Shown: one piece after another, positions 53,223 through 64,000 of the stretch | Position numbering within the stretch: the stretch's first letter is position 1 | Layout of the letters: the number at the start of each line of letters is the position of its first letter | Origin: Brachynemurus nebulosus | Lineage: Eukaryota; Arthropoda; Insecta; Neuroptera; Myrmeleontidae | Length of the DNA stretch: 64,000 nt | NCBI GenBank assembly: GCA_035578155.1 | Contig: JAPWDM010000003.1 | Span: 68,874,142-68,938,141 of the forward strand | Direction: 5' to 3' | Notes under the pieces: generated by a model | What the model was told of the DNA's origin: nothing | Seen by the model: the letters and a program-made list of their open reading frames with translations, nothing else | The model's database searches: none | Translations under genes and position numbers: made by a program

Positions 53223-56200
53223 TCATTCAATCTTCGTCGAAACGGGATCGAACGGTTCATTCATTGGTTGAATGACAATATGTAGTTTCAATTCGTCCGA
53301 CTTGGGCCCGACCAAGTACGACTCGTCATTCGTTTTCGGACTACTCGTCGATCCGAACGCAACTGGCGAATTTAAATGATCGAACGGAATTAAATCGTCA
53401 ATATTCATCACTCGGTCAATCACACTGAAGTGATGGGTTCGCTCTTTCACTGTCACCACATGTTCAATGCCACCCTGAGAGCCGGTTATTAAAATTCCAA
53501 CTTTCACTCGCATGTCCGGATAGTAACTACCGCGGCCCGGTAAATGTACAGGTGATGGGGGTGTTTTACAAGTGATCGCTAGTCTTACTGTGCGTAAAAT
53601 ACTTTCGGGGACTTCAACTGTACCCTGCCAAACAATTAGTAAACATTTTTTGAACCAAACGCCTTTTGGGAATAGATCGACAACCCATTCACAAACACGA
53701 TCCGCTGAAAAGAAAGCAATACAATTAATTGGGCTATTTGTATAATAATTTTTAAAAAAAAAGATAGGATTCCGGAAAAGTGTCGATAAATCCAAACGAC
53801 ACAGCTCTTATAATAACTACATTTTTCAGTCTACGAATATGAAATATTTGCATAATTTTTTTCTTAATAGAAAGTTTTTGCAAAATACCGTAAGTATTTT
53901 GCAAATTACCGTATTTAAAAAAAAAAAAAAAAACTAAGAATTTTTTATGTAAACAAATCATTATATATGTATACAGGGTGGAATTTTAATAACTCTTATA
54001 CTTTTTGATGAATTTCGATAAAATTTTATGATAATTCAGAACGGAATTTGTTGGAAACAACGTAGCTTAAAATATAGCTATATTGTTTCTAATAATGATT
54101 TGTTTACATAAAAAATTCTTAATGTTTTTTTTTTTTTATATCCGTGTGACCAATATACGCATTTTTCGTTCTCTCAATCGAAGCAATAGTGTACTTAACA
54201 GGGTGTCCACAGCATCATAAAAAAAATCCCTGACTTTCCATGACTTTAGGTTCGATTTTCCCTGACCATTACTTTTTTGTTTCCCATTAATGGTTAGAAA
54301 TATAAATGTCCAAACACACGATTTTTATTTAAATTTTAACACATACTTACATAATTTTTTATTTTATCGAATAGATACGTGTAAGACTGAAATTAAGGGA
54401 TTGGGTAAAGCTAAATTAACTACATAGAAAACTATTTAAACAAAATTATTATTTACGTATTGGTCCCGAATGCGGTAGTGACTATCAAAAACAAATTGCA
54501 AAATTATTTAAGGTACTATTAATTAGCGAGTGAAGTTAAAAAAAAGACTCTTTTTAAATAAGTGAAAAATTTATTTTTAGGGAAATTTTTTTTCATATGG
54601 AAACAGGATCCATATTTTATAAAAAAAATTTTTCCTTTTAATTATAATTTTTTTCACTAGTACAGAGGGCGTTGAAGTTAACGTAAAAAAAAAATGACGT
54701 CACAAAAATGAAGGCTAGTGTTTGTTTTCACATTCAAATAAACAATTAAAAATTAAAATACAATTTTATGTTACTTATTGAATTAATTCAAAGAAAATCA
54801 AAATATCCGTGAGTCTTTATTATAATTTACGTGATATACTTTCGCGAACATAAACATTTTTCTTCATTTACAATCATTGGGAAATATATTATCACCTATT
54901 TTCCCTGACTTTCCAGAACATTTTGTGAAATCCCTGATTTTCCCTGACGCCTAAGAGCTTCCCTGACTTTCCAGAATGTGGACACCCTGATTAAATATTT
55001 GTGTACTTTATTATTTCTATTTTTTCTTACCTCCATGTTCGGCCAGCGTGGAATGGCTCGAGAAAACAAAAGTGCTAGTGTGATACGACGGTAACGTATG
55101 GAAATTTTCAACGGTTAAAAGTGTACTCCAACAATCGCTTGTATACAAACGGGGCTGAAACAACAATTTTCCCTCCTCCAACAACGCAATCGTCTCCTGT
55201 ATTCGATCCTGTTGATTTGAATGAAAACTCATGCCGATCGCAAAACGGTCAACAAAAAATTCTTTATACTTAGTCGTCAAAGGGTTTAATAACAGATCAG
55301 CCAATTGTCGCGGAGACATCATTGGAAATCGTATATATGACATAACACTATACACTAATTTCTGTAGAATTCGTTCAATCTCATCCGTGCTAGAATGTTC
55401 CTCGATAATTCGAGCCGTTTGCGCTTGAATCCAACGCGAAACACAATCGTACAGTCTTAACTCGTCGTGCACCACTAAATCACTCTGTTGTAAAATATTA
55501 ATTAACATATCCGGCTCTAAACTGTCGAAATCACTTGAATTCGCAACCATTTCTAAATTCCAACGGATAAAATTATGGCACAGTGTCGCGACTTCTACGT
55601 GACCAGTGGCGGCTGAGTATTGTAACCAGGATACTAATTGATTTTGAGTGGCCGCATGCGCTATATGACTTTTCATATAAGAAATACAAATATCTTCTAA
55701 ACTCTGAAACAAAACAAAATTTGTAAGGAAGGACGGCAAGAGTACGATTAGTACGGTTGCAAGATTTGATGACAGTTCCTTATAGAATTCGACAAAATAA
55801 AACGAAAAACAAGAATAAAATTTTTCGATATCTCGCTTCGTTTTCGAGATATTGAACGTTAAACTTGTCTTTAAATTCGGATACAATGAGCGTGTTCCAT
55901 TTACAATACACAAACAACACTATGTGACTTAGTTTTTATATCCAAGTCGAAGTATATTGCCCAAACTAACTAAACTAACCTTACCTCAACGCCTAGTTTT
56001 CATATTAAAATCGAAGTACACTGCTGATCTGATTAAGAGAAAGAACAATATGCGTATGTATTGGTTACACGGATATATAAAAAAAAAACTTTTTTTAACG
56101 TAAACAACTCATAAAATTTTACGATGATTTAGAACGGAATTTGTTGGAAACAAATAGCTTAAAACATAGCTACGTTGTTTCTAACAAATTCCGTTCTAAA

Positions 56201-57959
56201 TCAACGTAAAATTTTATCGAAATTCACCAAAAGGTATAAGAGTTATTAAAATTCCACCCTGTATACATATATAATGATGTGTTTACTTAAAAAATTCCTA
56301 ATGTTTTTTTTTATATCTGTGTGACCAATACATACGCATTTTTCTTTCTCTCAATCAGAGCACTAGTGTATACTGTCAAAATTAACTAAACTAACCTATC
56401 CTTAGCTAACCTCATAACCAGTTTTTATATCAAAGTTGAAGTATATTGCCAAAACTAACTAGTCGTAACTAATATTGTCGAGTGTCTGGTAAAAATTTTA
56501 AATGATTCTGAACATTCCTATTTGCGGAACTCCAGCCAAAAAAATTAGTTTTTTTTCTGTGATAAAAGAAAGTACAAAAATCACTGAAATTTGGTTGGCA
56601 TTACTTTCTCCCTATGCACTGTGTCATAGAGTGCCGTTGTGTTTTCTGAATAGAAATCCCAATTTAAAGACAAGTTTAACGTTCAATATCTCGAAAACGA
56701 AACGAGATAACGAAAAATTTTATTCTTGTTTTTCGTTTTATTTTGCCGAGTTCTACAAGAAATGGTCATTAAATCTTCTTAAGGAAGTATTCTAGTTTAG
56801 AAATTCGAAAAAATCGATTTTTGTTTTTTGAAGCCTCTAAAAGGATTTACGGTTGACATGATATCTCAAGTTCTAATGCACCGATTTACTTGAAATTTGG
56901 TACAGACCTTCTTAATACTATTAAAATTGGTCCAACGTAGGGGTTTTTCGATTTTTTTTTTACTTTTTTTTAAAAAAATTTCTAAAGTTGAAAAACGGAG
57001 GCGAAAAAATGTTTTTTTTTTTTTTAAATGGACGCCATTTTGTGAAAAAAATTATTTTTTCAAATTGGCTACGTCCAACTAATTTTACATCCTTGTTTAT
57101 TAAGAATTAACTAAAATTTTATGTTTCAGATCACCAGGAGGGTTGGAATCACGTCAACCAGGAGACACCTTTTTTTTGAGTCCCCACTTTGCCGGCCTGT
57201 ACCAATTTCAATTTTGAATTTTTTTTAAATTTTTATATTTTTCAAATATCAATAAAAAAAAAACTGTTTAAAAAATGGATACTAAAAATGTTTTTTTTTT
57301 TTATATTACGCCCGTAAAATCACCTCAAAATCGAGCCTCTAGACTAGAGTACCCCCTTAAATCAATAGTTTGGTCGAAATAAAAATGACAACTTCCAGAT
57401 TATTCAATGTTATTACCTTTACATTATACTTATCAGCAAGTGAAAGCAACGGTATTATTTTTGAATCGGTTATAGCTATTTGTCCAGTATAAAAATATTT
57501 TAAAAATGACGCGAAAACGGCAGCACACTCTGGTGTCTCTTGAAGCACAACACGACTTTCTCCACATTCCGACCATTCGGGTTTCATTAACATTACCTAT
57601 TGAAAATGAAGTGATTTATAACTTAAATAGAAAAAACCTAAAAACACATTTAAAATACCTGAAAAACGTCACTAGTTGCACATAAAATAAGCCTATGCGA
57701 AGGATATTCCGTGCCGCCAACAATAAGTGACACATCACTCATTAATTGGTCCGCATACAACCGACTAATCCGTTCTAAAACCGTATTAGAATTGTCTACC
57801 TGCATTCAATAATTTTGTTTCAGGAAAAAAGTTCAAAATATAGTTAATAATATCGTAGTAAATGATAGAAATACTTACATTTAACGTTTCAGTTGTATTT
57901 CGGATTCCTATGACATTATTTTTTTCGAAATTTTGAAAATCGTTCCTACTACCTGACAT
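53223..57959 (-). CDS. BTBD17: BTB/POZ and BACK domain protein of the BTBD17 type, complete, five exons
   Basis: Minus-strand exons: 57959-57879, 57799-57659, 57596-57417, 55703-55031, 53704-53223; 1557 nt, 518 aa, near the family's usual length (about 480-520). Residues 1-27 are a short polar leader; the BTB domain spans about 30-135 (ADQLMSDVSLIVGGTEYPSH, then LILCATSDVFQVML, later FLKYFYTGQI). The BACK domain is in exon 4 (CISYMKSHIAHAATQNQLVS, later LRLYDCVSRWIQAQ and YIRFPMMSPRQLADLL). The C-terminal exon holds the BTBD17-specific module (CEWVVDLFPKGVWFKKC, later SYYPDMRVKVGILITG) and ends in FDPVSTKIE. BTB-BACK proteins are often Cullin-3 adaptors; the vertebrate BTBD17 protein has been described as possibly secreted, but no signal peptide is visible here. 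Introns 3 and 4 hold large inverted-repeat elements; the 1-kb one starts just beyond the exon 4 acceptor. Confidence 0.93.
53973..54195. repeat. Dispersed repeat, partner of the fold-back at 56023-56367
   Basis: ACAGGGTGGAATTTTAATAA, then CAGAACGGAATTTGTTGGAA and GTGTGACCAATATACGCATT all recur at 56.0-56.37 kb. Lies in BTBD17 intron 4. Confidence 0.65.
54200..54989. mobile_element. hAT-like element in BTBD17 intron 4
   Basis: CAGGGTGTCCACA and the inverted TGTGGACACCCTG at the ends, with subterminal AATCCCTGACTTTCCATGAC and its inverted relatives near 54900. 790 bp; target duplication not clear. Confidence 0.75.
55735..56795. mobile_element. 1-kb inverted-repeat element, copy 2, in BTBD17 intron 3
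   Basis: Same ends as the copy at 20294-21430 (CAAGATTTGATGACAGTTCC, ATATCTCGCTTCGTTTTCGA, AACTTGTCTTTAAATTCG) and the same internal CACTGAAATTTGGTT block. It carries a nested fold-back at 56023-56367. Its left end is about 30 bp from the exon 4 acceptor. Confidence 0.75.
56023..56367. mobile_element. Fold-back element nested in the 1-kb element
   Basis: Outer arms CTGATTAAGAGAAAGAACAA with ATGTATTGGTTACACGGATA are mirrored by TATCTGTGTGACCAATACAT with TTCTTTCTCTCAATCAGAG. An inner hairpin joins AGAACGGAATTTGTTGGAAA to TTTCTAACAAATTCCGTTCT. Confidence 0.75.
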
Positions 57960-58821
57960 TTTTTTGGAAGAATAATTTTAAATTTAAAAAATTAATTTCA
58001 TTTTCTAATTCACAATAATTATATAGACCACGATGACTACGATCAAAGGCCAGTGAAATAATTAACATAACCTAATATTGTGGTAAGTGACAACTGAATG
58101 AAATGTCAAAACAAAAACTAAACGAGTGTCTTCGCCAGAGAAAAATGTTACGTAATGGAGCTATCCACAGAACACGAGCTATCCATGGAGCCCATCAAGG
58201 GGCCAAACTACTGTATAAGAGTTAGTATCCCGCTTGTCGCCAAAAATTACGTCACAAAAATGGGAGAAGCTTTTATGGTTATATACATATTTAGAGTTTG
58301 TGTCTATACGTGTGGTGTAGTTGATGTTTGTGTGTGTGAGCTCGGTAGCTGGAGGGAGCTGATACATGCTATGTATGTGGTACGTACACATCCATTACAC
58401 ATCGCACATATAATGTTTGGTGTAATATGTATGTACTCTAAGCGCTACGCATTCATGTATTACATTGTTGCAACAATCAATGTCCGAACCGCTACAAGTG
58501 CTGTGAACGACTGAATCACCTAAGCTGTGACAGACCTGCAAATGACACCAAGCGAGCTACATTTTTTTGATATTAGTTGGCTTCTAGTGTTCTATGGAAT
58601 CCATGAAGCTATCATTCAGAAGAATTAACACACGTTAAATACATATGTAAAACTACGGATTCTAACTTAGGGAACACGAGGAACACTTTTAACTTAAAAA
58701 TGTATACCATGAAAAATTAGAGAAAAACCATGAAAAATGCTTGTGGTCATCAGCATTTCTGTTGCAAAACGTTTTGTAAACAGAGCTTACACCGTTACGA
58801 GAATTCTGATCACAGAATACA

Positions 58822-59195
58822 GCACCTGCACTACTATCTCTAAAGTGTAATCTACAGTGTGCAGTTCTGAGCAAGTTCTAAGCTACTTAATAGTCACTCG
58901 TTCGGTGGTAATGAATGAGTGTAGGTCAATTGTTTTGATCACGTTTGGATTGTTATGACCATTGTTGATACCACCGCACAAAGCGACATATATGCGAATG
59001 TAGTATGAGAATGTAACACCACGGAACACACCTCCGATTACTCACACACACAAGACGGATCACACAAATATAAACTAATCCCAGTGCACATATATGTATA
59101 ACATTTTCTATCCTTTTTTGGTGACCTTGTGTCAGTAGTATAGAGATAGCAATTTCGCCTCTGTACTCTGTGGAGCTATCTATATATCTGTGGAG
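58822..59195. repeat. Dispersed 370-bp repeat, copy 2 (inverted)
   Basis: Reverse complement matches 5868-6232, for example TGAGTGTAGGTCAAT, ACACACCTCCGATTACTCAC, CAGTGTGCAGTTCTGAGCAA-like block and AACATTTTCTATCC. Confidence 0.65.
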
Positions 59196-59213
59196 TTATC
59201 TATGGAGCTGTCA

Positions 59214-59667
59214 GGCTGGTCGCCCATTGGTTGCGGACAACTGCGATATTTGATTCAGACGATTACGCATGTTTGTCGTTCGTGCAAAATGATATGTCTG
59301 CTGTCCGTCCACTTTTAATTTTTTTTTCTCAAACTATAGATGCTATAAAAAATTAAAAATACGCAAAAAAACAATTTATGGTACATAATATCAATATGTA
59401 AAGGTAAACAGTTATAATTGTAATTTGCCTTCAGCTTCATCTGAATAAAAATAAAAATCTCATGAAACGAACTTCTTCGCGCGAAAAAATCCAAACAAAC
59501 TTGGATTTGTTCGTACGTTGCAATTATACGCACGGAAACGGACGAACGAGTCGCTTTCAATGGACGAGGATGTATAGTTTCTAAACTGTTTGGATCGTTC
59601 GTCCGTTTTCATGCGTATTCGTCCGAATTAAATTTCGCACGTTTCCGCATCCAATGGACGACCAGCC
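59214..59667. mobile_element. Inverted-repeat element with TCA target duplication
   Basis: GGCTGGTCGCCCATTGGTTG at left and GCATCCAATGGACGACCAGC then C at right; TCA on both sides. Subterminal CGGACGAACGA and TCGTTCGTCCG motifs recur internally. 454 bp. Confidence 0.75.
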
Positions 59668-60304
59668 TCACTCAGAAAAATTAACACGCAGTAATGACTG
59701 ATTGTTTCTTATTTCATAATTTTTGAATATGAGTGTACTTCAGAGTTAAGAATGTATAAGATGTATAATTATATACCGTGAAAAATTAGAGAAAATCATG
59801 AAAAAAGTGTGATCATAAGAATTTCTGTTGTAAAACGTTTTGTAACGAAGCTTACACCGTTACGAAACAGAGGGTTCTGATTTAAAAAAATTAACGAACT
59901 TTTCATGACTTTTCTCTGATTTTTCATAATATAAATTCTTAACTTCTGAAGTACATTCACATTCAAAAATTATGGAATAAAAAAAATAGTCACCAAGTTA
60001 GAAACAGAAACCCATAGTTTTAATATCACGGGTATCAATTTTTGTGAGAATCTTCTGATATGCTTCTGGTTCGTAACGATGTAAGCTCCGTTAAAAAAGT
60101 TCAAAATTGATAAACGACCCAAATACATACAGTGGTTTAAGTCGTAGATTAGATACTTACTTATCAGATACTAGCTGAGTAGAAAATTTACCTAAAAAAG
60201 TGTTTGAAATTTAATTTTACTCCTATACCTATATAAAATTCAATGTAAATATAGGAAACTTTCTATATTTGATAGATTTGAGCGTTACTTTATGGTATTC
60301 CATT

Positions 60305-60490
60305 TTAAAATAAAAAGGTATTTTTTTACTTTACTAATACCACTTTATTTAGAGTTTAAATTGTCTGTGACATGTTTCGGCCCGTATGGCCATTGTTATC
60401 GTCAATGGCCGTACGGGCCGAAACATGTCACAGACAATTTAAACTCTATTAAAGTGGTATTAGTAAAGTAAAAAATTGTCTTTTTATTTT
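60305..60490. repeat. Near-perfect palindrome, arms about 85 bp
   Basis: AGTTTAAATTGTCTGTGACA, TGTTTCGGCCCGTATGGCCA on the left arm is mirrored by TGGCCGTACGGGCCGAAACA, TGTCACAGACAATTTAAACT on the right arm, with an 8-base loop. The outer arms (TTTACTTTACTAATACCACT) match with one small indel. Confidence 0.92.
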
Positions 60491-60629
60491 AGGAAGCTTT
60501 CTATTTGAAATTCATATTCTCTGATATTATTTTAGAACTATTATCACTATTATCATGAATCGTGAATAATTAATTTTTTATACATATCCGTATTAATTGA
60601 CATGCCAATTTTATACCCAGAACTCAGGG

Positions 60630-60935
60630 TGACTCAGGCGGGTAATCGGTGAAGGGGAACTATGGAATTGTTTAAATGATGAAGCCGGGTAAGCTAGGGG
60701 GTAGAGGGATACCAAGGCTATTAAGGTTATTGACTTCCAGAATCCGGACGAAGCTATTGAGAAGGCAGAGGGGCGGGGAGAGAAGAGAAATTACGAGATC
60801 GTTGATCAATGATCACAGGTCAATTGTTGATTGATGAGGGAAGCGGGGAGCAAAGAGGGTGAAGCCATTGGATAGGGGGGAGAGGTAAGAAATTGTTGAT
60901 CAAAGTAGTAGGGATGACTATGTTAAAAAAGGGTG
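60630..60935. other. Purine/G-rich stretch before the orphan gene
   Basis: Runs such as GGTAGAGGGAT, GAGGGGCGGGGAGAGAAGAG and GGATAGGGGGGAGAGG on the plus strand, plus TTGATCAATGATCA. Strikingly G-rich for this window. Confidence 0.6.
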
Positions 60936-60943
60936 GGGAGAAG

Positions 60944-60953
60944 TATATATAAA
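60944..60953 (+). promoter_or_regulatory. TATA box of the 61022 gene
   Basis: TATATATAAA 69 nt before the ATG, immediately after a G-rich run (GGGTGGGGAG). A start about 30 nt downstream would give a short 5' leader. Confidence 0.55.
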
Positions 60954-61021
60954 TGTTGACTTGGAAAATTAAAATTATTTGTATCGAGTTTGTCTAACTG
61001 ATCGAACGTTCAATAAGAAAC

Positions 61022-61558
61022 ATGGACTTAACATATAAACAAAATATTTTGAAGAAAATAAAAAAAACGCAAAAAGAGGAAAGTGAAAAAATTATAAAAA
61101 ATTTATTACAGGAAGCTATTGCAGGTAATCATACAATAATAATACAATTGATTTTAGAACGGTATCCGTTTATACTCAACGACGATGATTTTAATATATT
61201 GGCAATTATAATGAACGAATACGCCCATTGTCCTTGGGAATTGTTTAAAAATATTTTTTTCATAAAAAAGCAAATGATGGTTAATTTAAAGGAGAAGATA
61301 AATTTATTATCTAAACGTACTGGTTCTAAAAGATTTGAAGCTTTTATGATACAATGGCTAGAGGAAAAAAGTTTGGCGAAATTTGTGAATCGAGCAATTC
61401 AAGACGCCATTTTACAACTCAAACCAAATGTATTACAGTTGTTGGTGGATTATGCAAATAGTGAAAAAATTAACGTTTATGAGAATCAAAATGGCGATTT
61501 AGAATATAGTGAATTTATTACATTACGTCAATTTGTGAACTCACGTATAGATATATAA
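61022..61558 (+). CDS. Orphan intronless gene, ankyrin-like helical protein
   Basis: 178 aa, single exon, ATG to stop, with no recognisable family. Residues 1-30 are a Lys/Glu-rich amphipathic helix (NILKKIKKTQKEESEKIIKN). Residues about 27-75 (LLQEAIAGNHTIIIQLILER followed by YPFILNDDDFNILAIIMNEY) have the helix-turn-helix rhythm of degenerate ankyrin-type repeats, and 135-160 (AIQDAILQLKPNVLQLLVDY) looks like another such pair. There is no signal peptide or membrane segment. Support for a real gene: the longest ORF in its region, a TATA box 69 nt upstream, AATAAA 60 nt after the stop, and mixed AT-rich codon use unlike a shadow frame. It sits alone between a transposon-dense stretch and a dispersed repeat, so it could be a lineage-specific gene, an ankyrin-family fragment, or a retrogene or transferred gene. 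Confidence 0.65.
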   Translation: MDLTYKQNILKKIKKTQKEESEKIIKNLLQEAIAGNHTIIIQLILERYPFILNDDDFNILAIIMNEYAHCPWELFKNIFFIKKQMMVNLKEKINLLSKRTGSKRFEAFMIQWLEEKSLAKFVNRAIQDAILQLKPNVLQLLVDYANSEKINVYENQNGDLEYSEFITLRQFVNSRIDI

Positions 61559-61618
61559 ATATTAAAATAATTGTATTTTTTTTTTAAATTTATGTTTACT
61601 AAAAATGTATTGTTTAAA

Positions 61619-61624
61619 AATAAA
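61619..61624 (+). terminator. Poly(A) signal of the 61022 gene
   Basis: AATAAA 60 nt after the stop codon. Confidence 0.5.
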
Positions 61625-62401
61625 TAATATTTTTAATTTAAAATGTTTTATTATTTTTTAACATTTTACAGGAATTATTCTTTTGTTAATATAGCGAGAA
61701 AGAAAAAATATATTTCGCACTCTTTTTATGAAAGAATGAAATATATATTTTATTTTTTATTTTTCAAGTAATACTATAAACACATCATTTAAAGGAGGGT
61801 AAGGTATTAAAATAATTTTTTTGCTTTTCTTTTTATTTTTATAACTGAATGCATAATATCTCAAGAATATTGTCTCAAAATTTCAAGTTGATTGGAGCAA
61901 ACTGACGAAGTTATAAGCATTTTTGTTGTTACCTGGCAGATGTTTCGCTCTCTATATATCTTTCTCTCTTAGTTATAGAAATTTCAATGCAAATACAAAC
62001 GTGTTTATACCTGTACTATATACATATTTTGTCAGTGTAGGGTACAAAATTTAGTTTAGCAGTATCTATATCAGTTTTATACAAGAATTTTTAAGTGTTC
62101 AAAACTTTAAAGCGTTTTCCCCACAGCTCACGTTTTCAAAGTCGGTGCCTGTCATAACTTCAAAACTACAACACCGATCCTTTTGAAATTTCTGTACATA
62201 ATTTACGAGGTAACGCTGGAGAGCTTTTTTCAAATTTGTTAATAATTTTTATTTTACAGTAACAAATTAGCCGATTTTTTCGCAAAAAATCGTGTTTTTT
62301 GCGAAAAAAGCACCCTTATGACTGAACGTCTTTTTGCACACAAATTTGAAAATATTTACTTTAAAAGTAATCTGACTCATAATTAAGGTAATACTACGCA
62401 G

Positions 62402-62800
62402 GTGAAACCGTTGGGAACACAGAGGACAGAGGTACAATACGTATCTCTCCACTACTGGAATCAGTGTAACCAGTAAGAGATAGAAAATATGTTATATACG
62501 TGCACGGTGTTTACTTTGTATTGGCGCGCTAAACTGTATATGTGTGCGTAATCGAAATAGAGGTGGCAGTCACGTGACCCTGCTTCGCATACATATATGT
62601 GTGATACCACAACGCTGCGTGTGGAGGTTCTACAGTGCTAACAACAATCAAATCCATTGTTGTTTGACTGACCTACAGTCGGTGAGTGCCACTGAGGCAC
62701 TGACTACCTACGAGCCTAAGGTACACAAAAATGCACACTGCAGATTTCGTGATAGAGATAGTTGCTGTGTCTCCATTACTCCAAGGTTGGGAATATCTAA
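62402..62800. repeat. Dispersed 370-bp repeat, copy 3
   Basis: Same orientation as 5868-6232: CAGTGTAACCAGTAAGAGAT, AGAAAATATGTTATATACGT, GCACACTGCAGATTTCGTGA, TAGAGATAGTTGC. Confidence 0.75.
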
Positions 62801-63022
62801 TCACTTTTATGTATTAGCGTTTCTAAATATGTATCCACGATTAACGAGGGTTGACTGTACTGAACATTACCATCAGATTTGCAAAATTCTGTCTGGGGTT
62901 TAATATTATTTTATGACTAATTACTATTACCATGAATAATGGATAAGAGGGAATAATTTAGTACAAAATACGTCAAATTTATTCTTAAAAAAATAAATAC
63001 GTTCTTGAAAATATTAACTTAC

Positions 63023-63154
63023 CTGTACTGAAGTGCATTCTCCTAACATATGAACTATTCTTGTATTTGAAATTAAAAGCATATTATCTTTAGACAATAA
63101 ACAAATACGCAAAATTATTGAAAAGTCATTTATATATTTAGGAGGAGGATTCAT
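63023..63154 (-). CDS. First coding exon of an unidentified gene (partial)
   Basis: ATG at 63154 opens 44 codons ending exactly at a consensus donor (CAG/GTAAGT at 63022), phase 0: MNPPPKYINDFSIILRICLL, then SKDNMLLISNTRIVHMLGEC and TSVQ. The mixed hydrophobic and polar pattern and the strong donor suggest a cytosolic or nuclear protein's N-terminus rather than noise. The rest should lie to the left on the minus strand, but I found no convincing second exon between 61.6 and 63.0 kb, where a dispersed repeat sits, so the intron may be long and pass the 61022 gene. Product unknown. Confidence 0.55.
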
Positions 63155-64000
63155 TATTTAAATATACATTTACAATAATTATTACAAAATTACTAGTTTA
63201 TATAATTTGCGCCGAAATCTTTGCACCACATATTTGGCGAAAATTTTTTGACGCACACTGTACATTCAACAACATAATGGGTCTATTGAATAAAAAGAAG
63301 TATTCACTTTTACTTTTTTAAGTTTTTACTTAAATAAAAACATAAATGATTACTTAAAAAAAGTTTACTTTCCGGAAATAAGTAAACGCAAATAAATTAC
63401 AATATTTACTTAGTGTGGAAGTATTTACTGATCTATTCCCAGTTAGAACTTCTTTTTAGTTGAATAAAAACAAGTAATGACCTAAATCAATAAGCAATTT
63501 GGCGTTTGTTATAATTCTCCAGAATCAAATGTTTACTTACAAGTAAAAGTTAATACTTATAAGTAAACACTTAAATGTATAAATTTTTTTGTAGTGTTTA
63601 TTTGTAAGTAAAATGTATCTTTTATTCAAGTAAAATGAATATAATACCTTCTGCTTAAAAATATTCACTTCTCTGCATAAGTAACTACTTAATAAGCTTT
63701 TAATTTACGATTTATTATAAAAATACATATTCCACAACGTTACTTGTACAATTTGTTCCGAAACCTACGAAAAACTGAAGACTGAGGAATCCTAACTTAA
63801 TGCGTGTCAAACACGCGCTTGATGACATTTTTTTTATTCAATAGACCCAATGAAACCGAAAAATTATCCAAATTGAAGAATTGAATCGTTTAATAGTTTA
63901 TAATGTTTAAAAAATTCGTTTTACATACGTATATGTCAATAATTATACACAATTTTTACGGAATTAGGTGCTTCTACCACTGTGAGATTTCACGGCCTGA
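63155..64000. other. Upstream side of the 63-kb exon
   Basis: Contains the AAT-flanked element at 63280-63848 and AT-rich DNA to the window's end. No further gene seen. Confidence 0.5.
63280..63848. mobile_element. Inverted-repeat element with AAT target duplication
   Basis: GGGTCTATTGAATAAAAA and TTTTTTATTCAATAGACCC are inverted ends; AAT flanks both sides (63277-63279 and 63849-63851). Many internal AAGTAAAC/GTTTACTT motifs. 569 bp. Confidence 0.8.

Larger units (their letters stand above)
57960..61021. other. Intergenic region between BTBD17 and the orphan gene, transposon-dense
   Basis: BTBD17 promoter side, a G+T-rich patch at 58150-58500, a dispersed 370-bp repeat (58822-59195), an inverted-repeat element (59214-59667), a fold-back family near 58600-58820 and 59670-59990, a near-perfect palindrome (60305-60490) and a purine/G-rich stretch (60630-60935). 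No exon recognised. Confidence 0.6.
61559..63022. other. Spacer between the orphan gene and the 63-kb exon
   Basis: Orphan-gene 3' UTR, AT-rich DNA, then a dispersed 370-bp repeat at 62402-62800. No further exon of the minus-strand 63-kb gene recognised here. Confidence 0.5.

Noticed and set aside
58155..58514. 119-codon plus-strand ORF
   Set aside because: Translation is rich in residues from GTGTGT-type repeats and lies in repeat DNA upstream of BTBD17; no family resemblance.

Overview
The window is a piece of AT-rich eukaryotic nuclear DNA, almost certainly from an insect. Protein-coding genes are broken by many GT-AG introns, gene density is low (eight recognisable genes or gene pieces in 64 kb), and two promoters carry a TATA box, one of them with an arthropod-type TCAGT initiator. 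The intergenic and intronic DNA is packed with short non-autonomous DNA transposons (hAT-, PIF/Harbinger- and Tc1/mariner-like) and Helitron-like pieces with the ends typical of insect genomes. I cannot name the order with confidence. No bacterial gene, operon, CRISPR array or rRNA gene is visible.

Layout. 1-3.5 kb: repeat-rich spacer. 3.6-8.8 kb (minus): a complete seven-exon uridine phosphorylase gene (338 aa). 10.0-13.5 kb: two head-to-head, single-exon genes for related secreted Gly/Lys/His-rich proteins. 18.0-22.0 kb (minus): a tetraspanin of the TSPAN13/31 (Tsp97E) type with two alternative last coding exons. 27.15-44.33 kb (plus): an SV2-like major facilitator transporter whose 37-nt first coding exon is separated by a 10.5-kb intron; its third intron holds a ~300-bp tandem repeat. 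46.8-50.1 kb (plus): a five-exon NAD(P)-dependent epimerase/SDR gene (374 aa). 53.2-58.0 kb (minus): a five-exon BTB-BACK gene of the BTBD17 type (518 aa). 61.0-61.6 kb (plus): an intronless 178-aa gene I do not recognise, with its own TATA box and poly(A) signal. 63.02-63.15 kb (minus): one well-formed first coding exon of an unidentified gene. I reconstructed all exon chains by hand from reading frame, splice signals and family similarity; the complete chains have lengths divisible by three and end in one stop codon.

The genes do not form a pathway; each looks like an independent transcription unit, except the 10-13.5 kb pair, which is a local duplication. The most unusual material is the exon choice in the tetraspanin, the GC-AG intron in uridine phosphorylase, the orphan gene at 61 kb, the cAMP-response-element-like palindromes recurring every ~300 bp at 38.5-40 kb, and a set of miniature transposons whose boundaries can be fixed from target-site duplications and, in two cases, from an empty-site paralogue elsewhere in the window.
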